NCBI GenBank assembly: GCA_963771305.1
Contig: CAVYTS010000040.1
Location: 16,725 to 80,724, forward strand
DNA length: 64,000 bases
From: CAJCIT01 sp963771305
GTDB lineage: Bacteria > Acidobacteriota > Terriglobia > Bryobacterales > Bryobacteraceae
Reading direction: 5' to 3'
The translations under genes and the position numbers were made by a program. Each line of letters opens with the position of its first letter. Position 1 is the first letter of the stretch. Below, piece by piece: positions 1 through 9,670 of this stretch. The notes beneath the pieces were generated by a model. That model ran no database searches and was not told the origin of the DNA. It saw only the letters and a list, made by a program, of their open reading frames with translations.

Positions 1-1
1 C

Positions 2-763
2 ATTCGACACGACGAAAAGAACGAAGATGGGGCAGTGTCAGACTCTCGGGCCGCAATTGCCTTGCTTGAGCCTTTGACCCGGGAGCCGGCGACGGCCTCA
101 AACCCGGGAACAACTCCAGGGCCGCACGAGGAGCTAGCACGCGTTTACAGCAATCTGGCGAACATGATAAAAGGCACAAATCCAAAGATGGCTGAAAGGC
201 TTTACGGGCGGGCCGTCAATCTGGCTGAAGCATTGAGCAGCGCGCAACCGGGCAATCGGCAATTTCAGTTTGAACTTGCCGAGTACCTGGACAATCAGGC
301 GAGATTGCTGATGGCCGAGAATGAACTCGACCAGGCTATCGAGAAGAATCATAAGGCTCTGGACATTCTCCTGGCGCTCGTCAACCCTGCCCCTTCCCTA
401 TCCATAGAGCTACTCAAAACTCTGCAACTTCGTACCGAGATATTAGGGGCGCAGGGTTCCAACGAAGCGAAAACCGAGTCCGACAGGTTATTCGAGGTCT
501 TAAAAAGATTGAATCGCGACAAAAGTGTCCAGGGCCACCCGGTTTTCCATGTCATTATCCTCGATTTAGGTATAAACTACTTGGAAATTGCAAAGAGAAG
601 TCTTGAGTCGGGCGATTTGAATGAGGCTGAGGCGGCGCTTGAGAAACTGGCGCAGATGCTACCCGAACTCCCGGCAGCGGATAGTACGACTCTCACACAG
701 GCTTATCGAGAATTGAGAGAGGAATTGCAAAAGAAGCTCGGCAAGCACCCCCGAAGGAAATAG
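2..763 (+). CDS. TPR-type protein, C-terminal part (cut by window edge)
   Basis: The frame is open from the first bases of the window, so the gene almost certainly starts upstream; the GTG at 35 is only the first start codon inside the window. The visible ~250 residues are helical with repeated A/L/Y-rich ~34-residue units (for example 'ELARVYSNLANMI', 'FELAEYLDNQARLL', 'ALEKLAQMLPEL'), the look of tetratricopeptide repeats. In Acidobacteriota such tails often end Ser/Thr kinases or adenylate-cyclase-like sensors, but no catalytic domain is visible here, so the function is open. It ends in a basic tail 20 bases before the next gene, which suggests one transcript with the outer-membrane protein at 784. 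Confidence 0.6.
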   Translation: MRHDEKNEDGAVSDSRAAIALLEPLTREPATASNPGTTPGPHEELARVYSNLANMIKGTNPKMAERLYGRAVNLAEALSSAQPGNRQFQFELAEYLDNQARLLMAENELDQAIEKNHKALDILLALVNPAPSLSIELLKTLQLRTEILGAQGSNEAKTESDRLFEVLKRLNRDKSVQGHPVFHVIILDLGINYLEIAKRSLESGDLNEAEAALEKLAQMLPELPAADSTTLTQAYRELREELQKKLGKHPRRK

Positions 764-783
764 TAGCGCGAAAGGAAACCTTC

Positions 784-2151
784 GTGAAACATTTGTCTTG
801 GCTCCTCTTGGTGTTTTTCGCGGTGGCAGCTACCGCTCAGCAAAGTGATGCCAACCTTCCTAGAAGCCAGCTCCTTTTATTAAATGATGCGCCATTAGCC
901 GATGTCGACGCGGGCAGTAGCCAGTCCGCGAGTGCGTCTAACCAGCAGTCAAAACCAGCCGAAGCGCAGAAAAAGAAGCCGCCTCAACCCAGCAAGCCGC
1001 CGGAGATCAAGCGGCCAACCATTGATGCGAGTATGGTCGGCTATATCGAAAACGCCATCGTGGGCTCCGAAGTCAGAATTCGCTTTGATGCAGCCTTCAA
1101 CGATGCATTCCCGGATCGCGCCGAGTTCATCTACGGTAAATGCGGCTGCTTCCGGAATCCTTTTTTAGTAAAAGGACCTCCCGACTCCGACCCAAATGCG
1201 CCGGGCCCAGGGCCAGGAACAACGTCAGGCATACCCAAAGACGTAAACTTCCAGGAGCTGTCCTTCATGGGGGAATATGCCCCGAGGGGTAACAGCCGTT
1301 TCTCGACATTCGTCCTAGTCCCTTTCCGCTGGCTTCAGCCTCAGGGTGTGGTGGCTCCTGGATCACCAGGCGCTACAGTCGCCTTCTCCAATGGTGCCGG
1401 CATTAGTGACGTCGAGGCTGGCGTGAAATTCGCTTTGCTCGCTTCCCCTACTCGTTACCTCACTGCGCAGTTGACGAGCTATTTCCCTTCCGGATCCGCA
1501 TCGCACGGATTGGGCACGAACCACTGGAGCCTTGAACCGGCGCTGCTTTATTATCAGCGGTTTTCCCAGAAATTCGAGCTGGAGGGTGAACTGGGAGGCT
1601 GGCTTCCAATCGGGGGATCCGCGGGAGCTCCAACGGCGGGTTCCCAGGGGTTCGCAGGTAACATTTTCTTCTATGGGCTGGGACCAAGCTATCGCCTTAT
1701 TAACAGCGAGCAGTTCCGGCTTGCCGCGGTCATTGAATTGGTAGGTTGGAACGTTACGGGAGGGCAGGAGACTGGCTCCGGCGTCCCATCAAACGCCGGC
1801 GGCACAAATATCGTCAATTTAAAATTAGGCGCTCGTATGTCATTCGGAAACCACAACTCGGTCTACATCGGTTACGGAAGACCGCTTACGTCTGCGGATT
1901 GGTATGACGACATTCTCAGAGTCGAGTACCGATATACTTTTTTGAGCAATCGGGGTGGTCAAATGAGCTTACCTATACGGAAGCAAGTTCTTCGGCGACC
2001 TCAGAGATTGTGCGCCGCACGTGGGTGCGGCGCTTTCACATTCCGGTCTGCCGATGTGCACAGTGCGACCAGAGAGTGCAGGGGCGTCACCCGCTGCAAA
2101 CCTCCGATGCCTTGGGGGCGGCGGCGGTGCAAGTGGGACCGGAGGCGGTGA
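784..2151 (+). CDS. Outer-membrane beta-barrel protein, 3' end replaced by IS66 DNA
   Basis: A GTG start follows a purine-rich stretch (gcgaaaggaaacc). The N-terminus is a signal peptide (hydrophobic stretch ending AATAQ), followed by a Pro/Lys-rich linker and, from about residue 80, alternating beta-strand sequence rich in G, Y and aromatic residues, typical of a porin-like barrel. The barrel appears to end at 'VEYRYTF' (about base 1941), the usual terminal-Phe signature of outer-membrane proteins. The remaining ~70 residues are Arg/Cys-rich and are an out-of-frame reading of the IS66 transposase that begins here. The native stop codon was therefore probably lost when the IS fragment joined. 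No substrate can be inferred. Confidence 0.6.
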   Translation: MKHLSWLLLVFFAVAATAQQSDANLPRSQLLLLNDAPLADVDAGSSQSASASNQQSKPAEAQKKKPPQPSKPPEIKRPTIDASMVGYIENAIVGSEVRIRFDAAFNDAFPDRAEFIYGKCGCFRNPFLVKGPPDSDPNAPGPGPGTTSGIPKDVNFQELSFMGEYAPRGNSRFSTFVLVPFRWLQPQGVVAPGSPGATVAFSNGAGISDVEAGVKFALLASPTRYLTAQLTSYFPSGSASHGLGTNHWSLEPALLYYQRFSQKFELEGELGGWLPIGGSAGAPTAGSQGFAGNIFFYGLGPSYRLINSEQFRLAAVIELVGWNVTGGQETGSGVPSNAGGTNIVNLKLGARMSFGNHNSVYIGYGRPLTSADWYDDILRVEYRYTFLSNRGGQMSLPIRKQVLRRPQRLCAARGCGAFTFRSADVHSATRECRGVTRCKPPMPWGRRRCKWDRRR

Positions 2152-3200
2152 CACTGGGAGTGTTGATGAACAAGTCCCTGGGATTGCCGCACGCCGACGC
2201 CGCGGCCATTCTCAAGCAAGGCTTCGGATTGACGATGAGCCGGAGCGGGATTTGCCGGGCCATCCAGCGGGTGGCGCGCAAAGCGGAAGCCACTTGGCAC
2301 GCTCTGCGGGATGCGGCGCAGCGCAGTGCGCTGGCCCATATGGACGAGACCGGCTGGAAGGTGGAGGCGCAGTTGCGCTGGCTGTGGGCGGTGGTGACCG
2401 AACAGGTCACCTTCTGCGAGATTCTACCGGGGCGCGGGTTTGCCGAGGCGGCGGCGATTCTGGGAGCGCGAGTACGCGGGCTGGTTGATCCACGACGGTT
2501 GGGCGGTGTATTACAAGTTTTGAAGGCGGCGCATCAAAGTTGTGTGGCGCACTTGATCCGCCGCTGCCGGGATTTGGCGGCAGTGGCGACACCGGCGGCG
2601 GCCCGTTTTCCGTTGGCCGTGAAGCAACTGTTGGAGGAAGGGCTGGCCTTGCGGGACCGCTATGTGGAGCAGAAGATCTCGCTGCAGGGGTTGTGGACGG
2701 CTACCGGTCGGCTGGAAGCCAAACTGGACCGCCTGCTGGCGCGCACCTATCAGGACCCGGCGAATCGCCGGCTGGCCAAGCATTTGCGCCACGAGCGACC
2801 GTATTTGTTCACCTTCCTGTACTGTCCGGGTTTGGTGGATGCCACCAACAACCTGGCCGAGCGCGTGATGCGCATGCTGGTGGTCATCCGCAAGAACTGG
2901 GGCGGCAACCGGACCGAGAGCGGAGCGCGGGCGCAGGCCATTCTCACCAGCGTGTTGTGCACCGCGCGGCAGCAGGACAAAGACGTCTTTGAATTGTTGA
3001 CCGATCTGCTGCGATCCCGGCAACCGAAGCTGCTCGACATCCTGCCGGCGGAGGATGGGGCCGTGGCGGAATCCACCGCGGTGGATTCGGTCGCTGCTAG
3101 GGGGCTGGTAGTGGAAACTCTTCCCACCTGCGCCGATATCCCACTGTTGCTGGCCTTGCTGCCACCACCCGGAAATCCCTGCCTGTTCAGTTCCGCCTGA
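2010..3200 (+). pseudogene. IS66 family transposase TnpC, 5'-truncated with a scrambled catalytic segment
   Basis: IS66 landmarks are clear: a zinc-ribbon remnant (CRCAQC), 'LAHMDETGWKV' with the first catalytic Asp, 'CVAHLIRRCRDL', and the C-terminal 'NNLAERVMRMLVVIRKNWGG' with the catalytic Glu. The ORF is open throughout, but residues about 152-171 make no sense in this frame. In the +1 frame the same DNA (2464-2520) reads 'YAGWLIHDGWAVYYKF', the conserved block with the second catalytic Asp, and then stops. A +1 indel near 2463 and a -1 indel near 2520 therefore cancel, and the continuous product would lack one DDE residue. The N-terminal ~130 residues of a normal TnpC are missing. Confidence 0.85.
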
Positions 3201-3209
3201 GGTCCTGCC

Positions 3210-4128
3210 ATGAATGCAATTGTCGAGGTGACATTTTGCGGGCGGAGGTTCACGGCGCAGGAAGTGGAACTGATGCGCGTGGTGGCGCGGGACTATGCCG
3301 GTCTGGGAGTGACCGAGATCGCGCGCACGATCTGCGAGCTGTTGGAGTGGACACGGCCCAACGGCGGGCTGAAGAATCACGAATGCCGGCAACTGCTGGA
3401 GCGTCTCGCAGCCGAAGGAATGCTGACGCTTCCGGCTCTGCGCAACTTGGGAGGGCGAGGGCCGCGGCGAGTGAATCTATCTCAGCAGCACTCCGAACCT
3501 GAGCCAGTCGAGTGCGCGGCCAGGGAATGCGAACCGCTGGAGTTGGTCTTGGTGGAAGGTGAAGGGGAGAGCCGAGGGGAGAGCCGTAGGTGGCGCGAGC
3601 ATGTGGAACGCTATCACTACCTGGGGTGCCGCGTGCCGTTCGGCGCCAACTTGCGCTACTGGGTGCGGAATCGCGATCGGGAACTGGCGTGTCTGCTCTG
3701 GACCTCGCCGGCTTGGAAGATGCAGGCGCGAGACGCTTGGATTGGATGGAATGATGAGCAGCGGAAGCGCAACCTGCAATGGATCGTCAACAACGGACGG
3801 TTTCTGATCTTGCCGTGGGTGCGAGTCAAAGGATCTGGCGAGCAAGATCCTGGCGCTAAGCGCCCGGCAAATGCCGCACGACTGGCAAGCCCGATATGGG
3901 TATCGTCCCCTGCTGCTGGAAACGCTGGTAGACACGAAGCGCTTTCGCGGAACCTGCTACCGGGCAGCCAACTGGATCCATGTTGGGCAGACCGCCGGGC
4001 GCGGACGCATGGACCGGGAACACCAGAACCACGGTCAGGCCGTCAAAGATATCTACGCACTAGTTTCTTTTCTCGGATTACAGACGACAACCGGACACAA
4101 TAGGACTGATCCTCGCGAAGCCTTGTAG
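3210..4128 (+). pseudogene. DUF4338 (DruA-like) protein with a frameshift
   Basis: The family is recognised by 'HYLGCRVPFGANLRYWV', 'LACLLWTSPAWKMQARD', 'IGWNDEQRKRNLQWIVNN', 'RFLILPWVRV' and, in the next frame, 'RFRGTCYRAANWIHVGQTAGRGR' followed by 'VKDIYAL'. One extra base in the G pair at 3831-3832 moves the reading frame; without it 'VRVKDLASKILALSARQMPHDW' reads straight through. DUF4338 is the domain of DruA from the Druantia anti-phage system, but stand-alone copies are common next to transposases and their role is unknown. The gene follows the IS66 transposase by 9 bases, so the two probably shared one transcript. Confidence 0.75.
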
Positions 4129-4288
4129 CGGCTAGCTTGGCGCGCCATCAGGCGTGCGGCGGCATTCCCGATACTGAGAGGCCTCAACGTCGCCCCTAGA
4201 ATCAGTGGACGTCTGAAAGCGGTACCTCGTGCCATCGCGAACTGTCACTGAAGGCCTGGACCCGTTCGATGCTAGAGCATGCTTCGCT

Positions 4289-5137
4289 GTCGGGTCGGAG
4301 GTGGCGCACTCAGTTGCCCGAGTGCTGGCCACCGTCCGCCGCCCAAACGGGGTGTGCGGTTTTCCCGCGCCCCGCTTTCACGAAGGCACAAACAACGAGA
4401 CACGATTCCAACCCTATCGAGTGGGGCTGGCTCCGCACCTGTCAGGTTGATCTGGTCCGCCAGTATCCTCGGATGATGATGTACGGGTTTTTCCCAAAAG
4501 GAACTGATCCACCTCATCGCCCTTACGCGCTGACTTCCCTTCTCTTTCCTCCTGCCTTCGTCTGCCGCCTTCCCCGACCCACTCCGGTCGCCGATTGCTC
4601 GGTCACACGGCTTTCACCATGTTTGAAGTACTATTCGGCAGTCCGACTACTGACCGAGCATCGCTTCCCATTTCGCTTTCGCTTATAAGGTCGCTTATCC
4701 CCATACCGCGGGGAACTCTGCCAGTCCTCCTGAGGTCACGCATCACTCTTCTGTACCGTGCCATCCGCAAACACCTTGGTGCGGCGGGTGAATGAGTAAC
4801 GCCTTCGCCTCCATAATGCAGGCTCGACCTTGCCCCGCCTTTGGCCGACCGGTTCATCTTCGGGGCAGCCCCCATCGATTACGGCCCGGTACTTCTCCTC
4901 ATGCCCTTCGGATTCCACCTCGCGGTGGACACCCTGCCCTCCGGAGTCCTGCGAAATGGTGGCTCCAGGTCCGCCTTGTTCTGTTTCCGGCTTTCGCTTT
5001 CGTGCCCGTGTAGACGTCTCCATACCTTCCTTCCTTCTCCGGCCCGCGAGGCATTACCCCCGCGTTCGGATATGGCGCTCCTCATTCGAGCGCCAGAGGG
5101 ACTTCAACCCTCCTGAACAATGCGCTGCTCAGCGCAC
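4289..5137 (-). mobile_element. ORF-less group II intron, copy 1 (849 bp)
   Basis: Read on the minus strand this begins GTGCGCTGAGC at 5137, the expected group II 5' end, and stops CCGACCCGAC at 4289, ending in A-pyrimidine. Positions 4379 down to 4346 form a domain V-like hairpin: an AGC-started lower helix, an AC bulge, and a short GC upper helix with a GAAA-type loop, followed by a domain VI-like stem. A second copy at 62094-62943 is about 99% identical, differing by one 1-nt length change and a few substitutions, and both copies end at exactly these points. No reverse transcriptase is encoded; the short ORFs inside are low-complexity Arg-rich readings of structured RNA. The 5' flank is TCGTAAT and the 3' flank AGCG. 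It lies 52 bp downstream of the TonB receptor gene on the same strand. Confidence 0.75.
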
Positions 5138-5189
5138 ATTACGACCACGCCGCCTGACAACCCAGCCCAGTTTCCGGATAGTACGGGAT

Positions 5190-8189
5190 TCAAAAGAGGA
5201 TCTTGGCAGAAAGCTGAAGCTCGCGCGGAGTACCTCGACCTGTTGCGTAATTGCTGATGGTCGTAGTGATGACCCCGAAGTTAGCAGGATTAGACACGTC
5301 CGCATTGGGCGCTCCATATTGCGCCCGGTTGAAGACGTTGAACAAATCCGCTCGCAAGCTCAAACTCACCCGCTCCGTAATACCCACGTACTTCGACAGG
5401 CCCAGGTCCAACTGCGAAATGCCGGGCGCTCGAAAGGCGTTTCGTCCCAGATTGCCGAAAGTCTGGAAAGCGGGCTTGGCAAACGCGAGTGGATTTATCC
5501 ATTCGTTCGGGGTCGATCCTCCGGCGGGAGTCAGAGAAACATCGGCGACATAATCGGGCCGCATCCAGCCGCTAATTGCGAAATCGCCGGGAACGGAGGC
5601 GTTGGTACGGTCGATCGTGATGTTAACTGGCAGACCGGTTTGCGCAGTTCCGATGGCGCTCAATTGCAAACCTCCCAATAGGGAGCGCCCGGCACCGGGT
5701 TTGCTCAGGTACTTTTGCCCAGCTCCGAGGGGCAAGTTGTAGACAGCGGCGAGATTGAACATCTGCCGCACGTCGTCATCGCTGCTGCCTTTGTCACAAG
5801 CTCTGCAGAAAGTATCCTGCGGGACGTCCGACTCGCCTCCGCCAATGCTGCCGTCATTGATCGAATGGGACCACATATAGTTTGCTGTCAGCGACAATCC
5901 GTTTTGAAACGCTCGGCGCGCCGAAAAGAGCAGGCCTTCGAACGTGGAGTTGCCCACGTCGCCGCGCCACGTGAGAGGACCAAACGCCGGATAGGGCCGG
6001 ATGCCGGTCGCCGGATCAACGAGGTTCGTGTAAGTCGTGGTCAGAACATCCGTGCCTTTATTGCCGAGGTAGGTTGCTGTTCCGACAATGCTCCAGGGGA
6101 ACTGTTGCTGGATGGACGCTGTCCAGGCTGCGACGTAATCATCCTTGCGGGGATTGCGGGCCAAGTCGCGCGGCGTGACAACGCCTAAGCCGCCGTTTTC
6201 CGCATAGATCAGGTACGGTGTCAATGGGTATGAAAGGCCGGGGAACGCTACGTTGGTGAAGGTGTAACGGTCGACGGTATTCGAGATTGGCAGGTTCTGA
6301 TCGTCTTCCTGCCCGTCGGTGTGATAAATTCCGCCGCCCGCCCGCACGACCGTGTTCCCGTGCGACCATGCAATGCCGAGCCGCGGGTCGAAGTCGTCGT
6401 ACCGGGGAACGAAAAAGAAATCGGAGCGCGGACAAAAGCCCCCGGGGCCACAAGTGGCAAAATCAAACGGCACGGCATTGTCAATGGCGTGCAAGGCATT
6501 AAAGAAGTTGTACCGGATGCCCGTCGTGACGGTCAGATTGCTGGTCACCTTCCACTGGTCCTGCACATAACCCCAATATTGCGTTTTGCGCTGCCTCACC
6601 AGCGGTTGCACAGCCGTATAAGTCGCCGACGACATGGCGTTTTTCAGGAGCGCATCGGTCGAAAGATAAGTTAGGGTCCCACTCTGGGCCGAACCCTGAT
6701 TCATCAGGAGCCATCTGATTTCAAATCCTACCTTGATGGTGTGTTTGCCCTTTGTCCAGGCCAGGTCGTCGATCAGATCGAACGTTTTAGACGGGTAATC
6801 ATTTGCGGTCTCGCCGCCCAGGGAACTAAAGCCCGTGACGTTCACGGTATAGGGCACCGGCGAGATGTTACCGGTCAAATACTGGGTTTGATTCACTCCG
6901 AACTTTGCCTCATTGACCATCGCCGTTGTGAAAGCATGCGTGACGCCCACCACTCCATTGAGGAATAAGGTGTCGTAGCCAGTCATTACGATGAGGTTTC
7001 CGGTGGGAGTGTGCTCCACGGCTTCGTCCGCATTGAAGCGAACGAACGCTGTCGTTTCGTCGGAGAAGTTCTGGTCCAAGCGGACCATTCCGGAGTCTTC
7101 GTTATCAATTTGCCGGCCGTTGGCGTTGTAATTCCAAATGTCAGGATTCGACGTCGGCGAGGTCCCCTTGGGATAGGCGTTCACGATCGGGATGAGGGCG
7201 GGAGACTTTACGGATGCGTCTTGAATGAAGGACGGGCTTGGCACAAGTCCGATCTGCGTCCCATCCAGCCTCTGCCGAAGACTCTCGTAGTTCGCGTAGA
7301 AGAACGTCTTGTTTTTCTTGATGGGGCCGCCCACGCCCCCGCCGAATTGGTTGAGAAGAAAGGGATTCGGCGACGGTCCGTTGAAAGGCGTCCGCGCCTC
7401 CATGGCGTGGTTTCTGAAGTACTCAAAGGCATCACCGCGAAAGCTGTTCGTTCCGGTTGTCGAAACCACAGCCACTTGTCCGCCCGCGGTGCCGCCCTCG
7501 GTGTCGGCTCCAAAGTTCTGGGATTGCACCTGAAATTCGTTGATGGAGTCAAGCGGTATATTCAGCCGCATGTACTCTCTTTGCATCTGGTTGAAGACCG
7601 CCGTGGCATCCACTCCATCCAACGTCAGGTTGTTGTCATCCAATCCATGGCCGGCAAATCGAATGGTCCGCTGATCTCCGGCCCCATTGTTGATCGCTCC
7701 CGGAATCAGCGCTGTCAACGTAGCCCAGTTGCGCCCATTGATCGGCAGTTCATTGACATCGTCCTGTTCGACGGGGGCGCCGACCGTCGCATCAACTTTG
7801 TCGACCTGCGTCAAGGGCTCGCTGACGGTCGTTTCCTGCCTCTGGCCGGTCACCAACAACCTGGCGTTCATGGTCCGTGTTTGTCCAACCACCTGCTCGA
7901 CGCGCTGCGCCCGAAATGTCAGAAACCCAGGTTTGGAAATCTGCACAGAGAACGTGCCCGGCGGCAAGTCAACCAATACGTAGTCGCCTTTAGAGGTCGA
8001 CAGCGTCTCCCTCCGAAGTCCTGTATCGACTTCTGTTGCCACTATCTTTGCTTCTGGCACGAGGTTGCCTTGCTGATCGGTGACCGTCCCGTTTAGCGTG
8101 GAACGTTCCATCTGTGCCAACGTGCTGTCCGGAAAAGAAATGAGCAATAGAAAAGCGGTGTAACTGGGAAGTGCAAGCAAATGTCTCAT
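5190..8189 (-). CDS. TonB-dependent receptor with carboxypeptidase-regulatory N-domain (Oar-like)
   Basis: 999 residues. A signal peptide (MRHLLALPSYTAFLLL..., cleavage after TLAQ) is followed by a carboxypeptidase-regulatory/Cna-B-like fold at ~30-115 ('LNGTVTDQQGNLVPEAKI'), a plug domain at ~130-260 ('LPINGRNWATLTALIPG', 'NLTLDGVDAT', 'FGGGVGGPIKKNKTFFYANYE') and a long 22-strand-type barrel ending 'LQLSAKILF' with the terminal Phe. This architecture is the abundant acidobacterial receptor class thought to import oligosaccharides, peptides or siderophore-like ligands using TonB/ExbBD; the ligand here is not identifiable. The gene is intact and stands alone, with 52 bp between its stop and the group II intron. 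No TonB box could be assigned with confidence. Confidence 0.9.
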   Translation of the reverse strand: MRHLLALPSYTAFLLLISFPDSTLAQMERSTLNGTVTDQQGNLVPEAKIVATEVDTGLRRETLSTSKGDYVLVDLPPGTFSVQISKPGFLTFRAQRVEQVVGQTRTMNARLLVTGQRQETTVSEPLTQVDKVDATVGAPVEQDDVNELPINGRNWATLTALIPGAINNGAGDQRTIRFAGHGLDDNNLTLDGVDATAVFNQMQREYMRLNIPLDSINEFQVQSQNFGADTEGGTAGGQVAVVSTTGTNSFRGDAFEYFRNHAMEARTPFNGPSPNPFLLNQFGGGVGGPIKKNKTFFYANYESLRQRLDGTQIGLVPSPSFIQDASVKSPALIPIVNAYPKGTSPTSNPDIWNYNANGRQIDNEDSGMVRLDQNFSDETTAFVRFNADEAVEHTPTGNLIVMTGYDTLFLNGVVGVTHAFTTAMVNEAKFGVNQTQYLTGNISPVPYTVNVTGFSSLGGETANDYPSKTFDLIDDLAWTKGKHTIKVGFEIRWLLMNQGSAQSGTLTYLSTDALLKNAMSSATYTAVQPLVRQRKTQYWGYVQDQWKVTSNLTVTTGIRYNFFNALHAIDNAVPFDFATCGPGGFCPRSDFFFVPRYDDFDPRLGIAWSHGNTVVRAGGGIYHTDGQEDDQNLPISNTVDRYTFTNVAFPGLSYPLTPYLIYAENGGLGVVTPRDLARNPRKDDYVAAWTASIQQQFPWSIVGTATYLGNKGTDVLTTTYTNLVDPATGIRPYPAFGPLTWRGDVGNSTFEGLLFSARRAFQNGLSLTANYMWSHSINDGSIGGGESDVPQDTFCRACDKGSSDDDVRQMFNLAAVYNLPLGAGQKYLSKPGAGRSLLGGLQLSAIGTAQTGLPVNITIDRTNASVPGDFAISGWMRPDYVADVSLTPAGGSTPNEWINPLAFAKPAFQTFGNLGRNAFRAPGISQLDLGLSKYVGITERVSLSLRADLFNVFNRAQYGAPNADVSNPANFGVITTTISNYATGRGTPRELQLSAKILF

Positions 8190-8410
8190 AACGCCCTTTA
8201 AGCAGAGCAGACCGCCGGTTACGGCCAGCTAAAGCCTAGCAGCAGCCAAGACGCGTCTCGATTGTTTCGCACAATTCTTTTAGCCTTTGATCGTTGAGCA
8301 TCGGAACCATCATGAGCCTGCTAGTCGGTTGGGCGCCCACTAGGTGCGGCGTGGAGGCGTTGGAGCCGAGGCAGGTCGGCAGCGACTAATTGTGGTTCTC
8401 GCAAACTCCG
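8190..8410. other. Intergenic region between receptor and transposase
   Basis: About 220 bases without a supportable gene. It must contain the promoter of the TonB receptor (minus strand) and the left end of the transposase element (plus strand). I could not define an inverted repeat or a clear -35/-10 pair. Confidence 0.3.
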
Positions 8411-9484
8411 ATGCGGTTGATAAATTGGGAGTTGCCGCTCATCCTTCGTTTTCGGTTGGGGCCCGTTCTCAGGGCTGTCATCGCCTTCGCCATGGCCTCA
8501 TTTCGGAGCCGTGCCGCGCTTCAGTTCGAGATTCTTGCGCTCCGTCACCAGATCGGTGTCCTGCAACGCTCCGTGAAGCGCCCAAAGCTGACCCCGGCTG
8601 ATCGTGTCTTGTGGGCGTGGCTCTGCTGCATCTGGAAGGGTTGGCAGTGCGGTGCGTTCATCATGAAGGCCGCCACGGTCGTTGGCTGGCATCGCAAGGG
8701 CTTTGCTTCGTTCTGGAGCTGGAAGATTCGCCGCAGCAAGCTCGGCCGCCCCGAGGTCCCCACAGAGGTTCGCGAGTTGATTCGCATGCTGAGCCGCGAA
8801 AATCCTCTTTGGGGAGCTCCCCACATTCATGGCGAGCTGCTGAAGCTTGGCATCCATGTCGGTGAGACCAGCGTCAGCAAATACATGGTCAGGCGCCGAA
8901 AGCCGCCCTCGCAGACCTGGAGAACGTTCCTCGACAATCATCTGAAGACGATGGTGTCGGTGGACTTCTTCACTGTGCCAACGATCCGGTTCCAGATCCT
9001 ATACGTATTCTTGGTGCTGGCACACGATCGGCGGCGGATTGTCCACTTCGGCGTGACCGCCCATCCGACGGCGGAGTGGACTGCACAGCAACTGCGTGAA
9101 TCGTTTCCCTGGGAGACCGCGCCACGCTATCTGTTGCGGGATCGCGATCGAATCTTCGGCCAGGACTTCGTGGAGCAGGTGAAAGCCATGGGTATTAAAC
9201 AAGTGCTTTCGGCGCCACGATCACCGTGGCAGCGAGCGTATGTCGAACGTGTGATCGGTACGATCCGCCGCGAATGCCTGGATCACATGATCGTCTTCAA
9301 CGAGCGAAGCCTGTACCGCCACCTGCAAGGATTTCTGGAATATTATCATCGGAATCGCACGCACTTGGCATTGGAGAAGGACAGTCCAGAGCCACGGCCG
9401 ATCCAGCCGCCGGAGTCGGGCCGGATCGTCTCGATTCCGGTGCTGGGCGGGCTGCATCATCGTTACGGACGGCGAGCGGCGTAA
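8411..9484 (+). CDS. Integrase-core (IS481/IS3-like) DDE transposase
   Basis: About 357 residues from the ATG at 8411; an in-frame ATG at 8390 is also possible. The N-terminal helix-rich DNA-binding part ('ALQFEILALRHQIGVLQRS') is followed by the rve integrase core with all three acidic residues: Asp in 'MVSVDFFTV', Asp in 'YLLRDRDRIFG', and Glu in 'AYVERVIGTIRREC'. The end 'YHRNRTHLALEKD' is typical of the widespread acidobacterial single-ORF integrase-core transposases. The gene is intact, so this copy could be active, in contrast to most other mobile genes in the window. I could not identify its terminal repeats. Confidence 0.8.
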   Translation: MRLINWELPLILRFRLGPVLRAVIAFAMASFRSRAALQFEILALRHQIGVLQRSVKRPKLTPADRVLWAWLCCIWKGWQCGAFIMKAATVVGWHRKGFASFWSWKIRRSKLGRPEVPTEVRELIRMLSRENPLWGAPHIHGELLKLGIHVGETSVSKYMVRRRKPPSQTWRTFLDNHLKTMVSVDFFTVPTIRFQILYVFLVLAHDRRRIVHFGVTAHPTAEWTAQQLRESFPWETAPRYLLRDRDRIFGQDFVEQVKAMGIKQVLSAPRSPWQRAYVERVIGTIRRECLDHMIVFNERSLYRHLQGFLEYYHRNRTHLALEKDSPEPRPIQPPESGRIVSIPVLGGLHHRYGRRAA

Positions 9485-9670
9485 ATCGGGCGATTCTGAT
9501 GATCCATCTCTCGGGACGAGTGTCGACAAACCGGCGATCATCTGCCGCGCCATTACCGACGCGCTGCAAAACCGCTCGGCTCCGACCTCCAGTCGAGCCT
9601 CCCAACCCGAACGCCCCGAACCGTAATGTCCGAAGACCGTTAAATGTAACCACTGAAGGCCGCGCTGCAT

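Larger units (their letters stand above)
1945..4130 (+). mobile_element. Remnant of an IS66-type element carrying a DUF4338 gene
   Basis: The segment contains the C-terminal ~400 residues of an IS66 TnpC transposase and, 9 bases later, a DUF4338 gene in the same direction. TnpA and TnpB, the usual upstream genes of IS66, are absent, and the transposase starts abruptly inside the end of the outer-membrane protein gene. I could not find terminal inverted repeats, so the limits are approximate: the left edge is where the OMP coding logic stops, and the right edge is the end of the DUF4338 reading frame. Both genes are damaged, so the element is unlikely to move by itself. Confidence 0.55.

Noticed and set aside
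4139..4288. Remains of an outer group II intron around copy 1, as in copy 2
   Set aside because: The flanking sequence shows no domain V or domain IV text comparable with 61889-62093; copy 1 seems to sit in plain intergenic DNA.
4736..5023. Arg-rich ORFs inside the 850-bp intron copies (also at 62542-62829)
   Set aside because: They are identical readings of structured intron RNA, low in family character, and lack ribosome-binding sites; frequent 'hypothetical proteins' of this kind are intron artefacts.
7011..8096. 361-codon plus-strand ORF opposite the TonB receptor
   Set aside because: The opposite strand encodes a complete receptor with signal peptide, plug and terminal Phe; the plus-strand reading has no domain.
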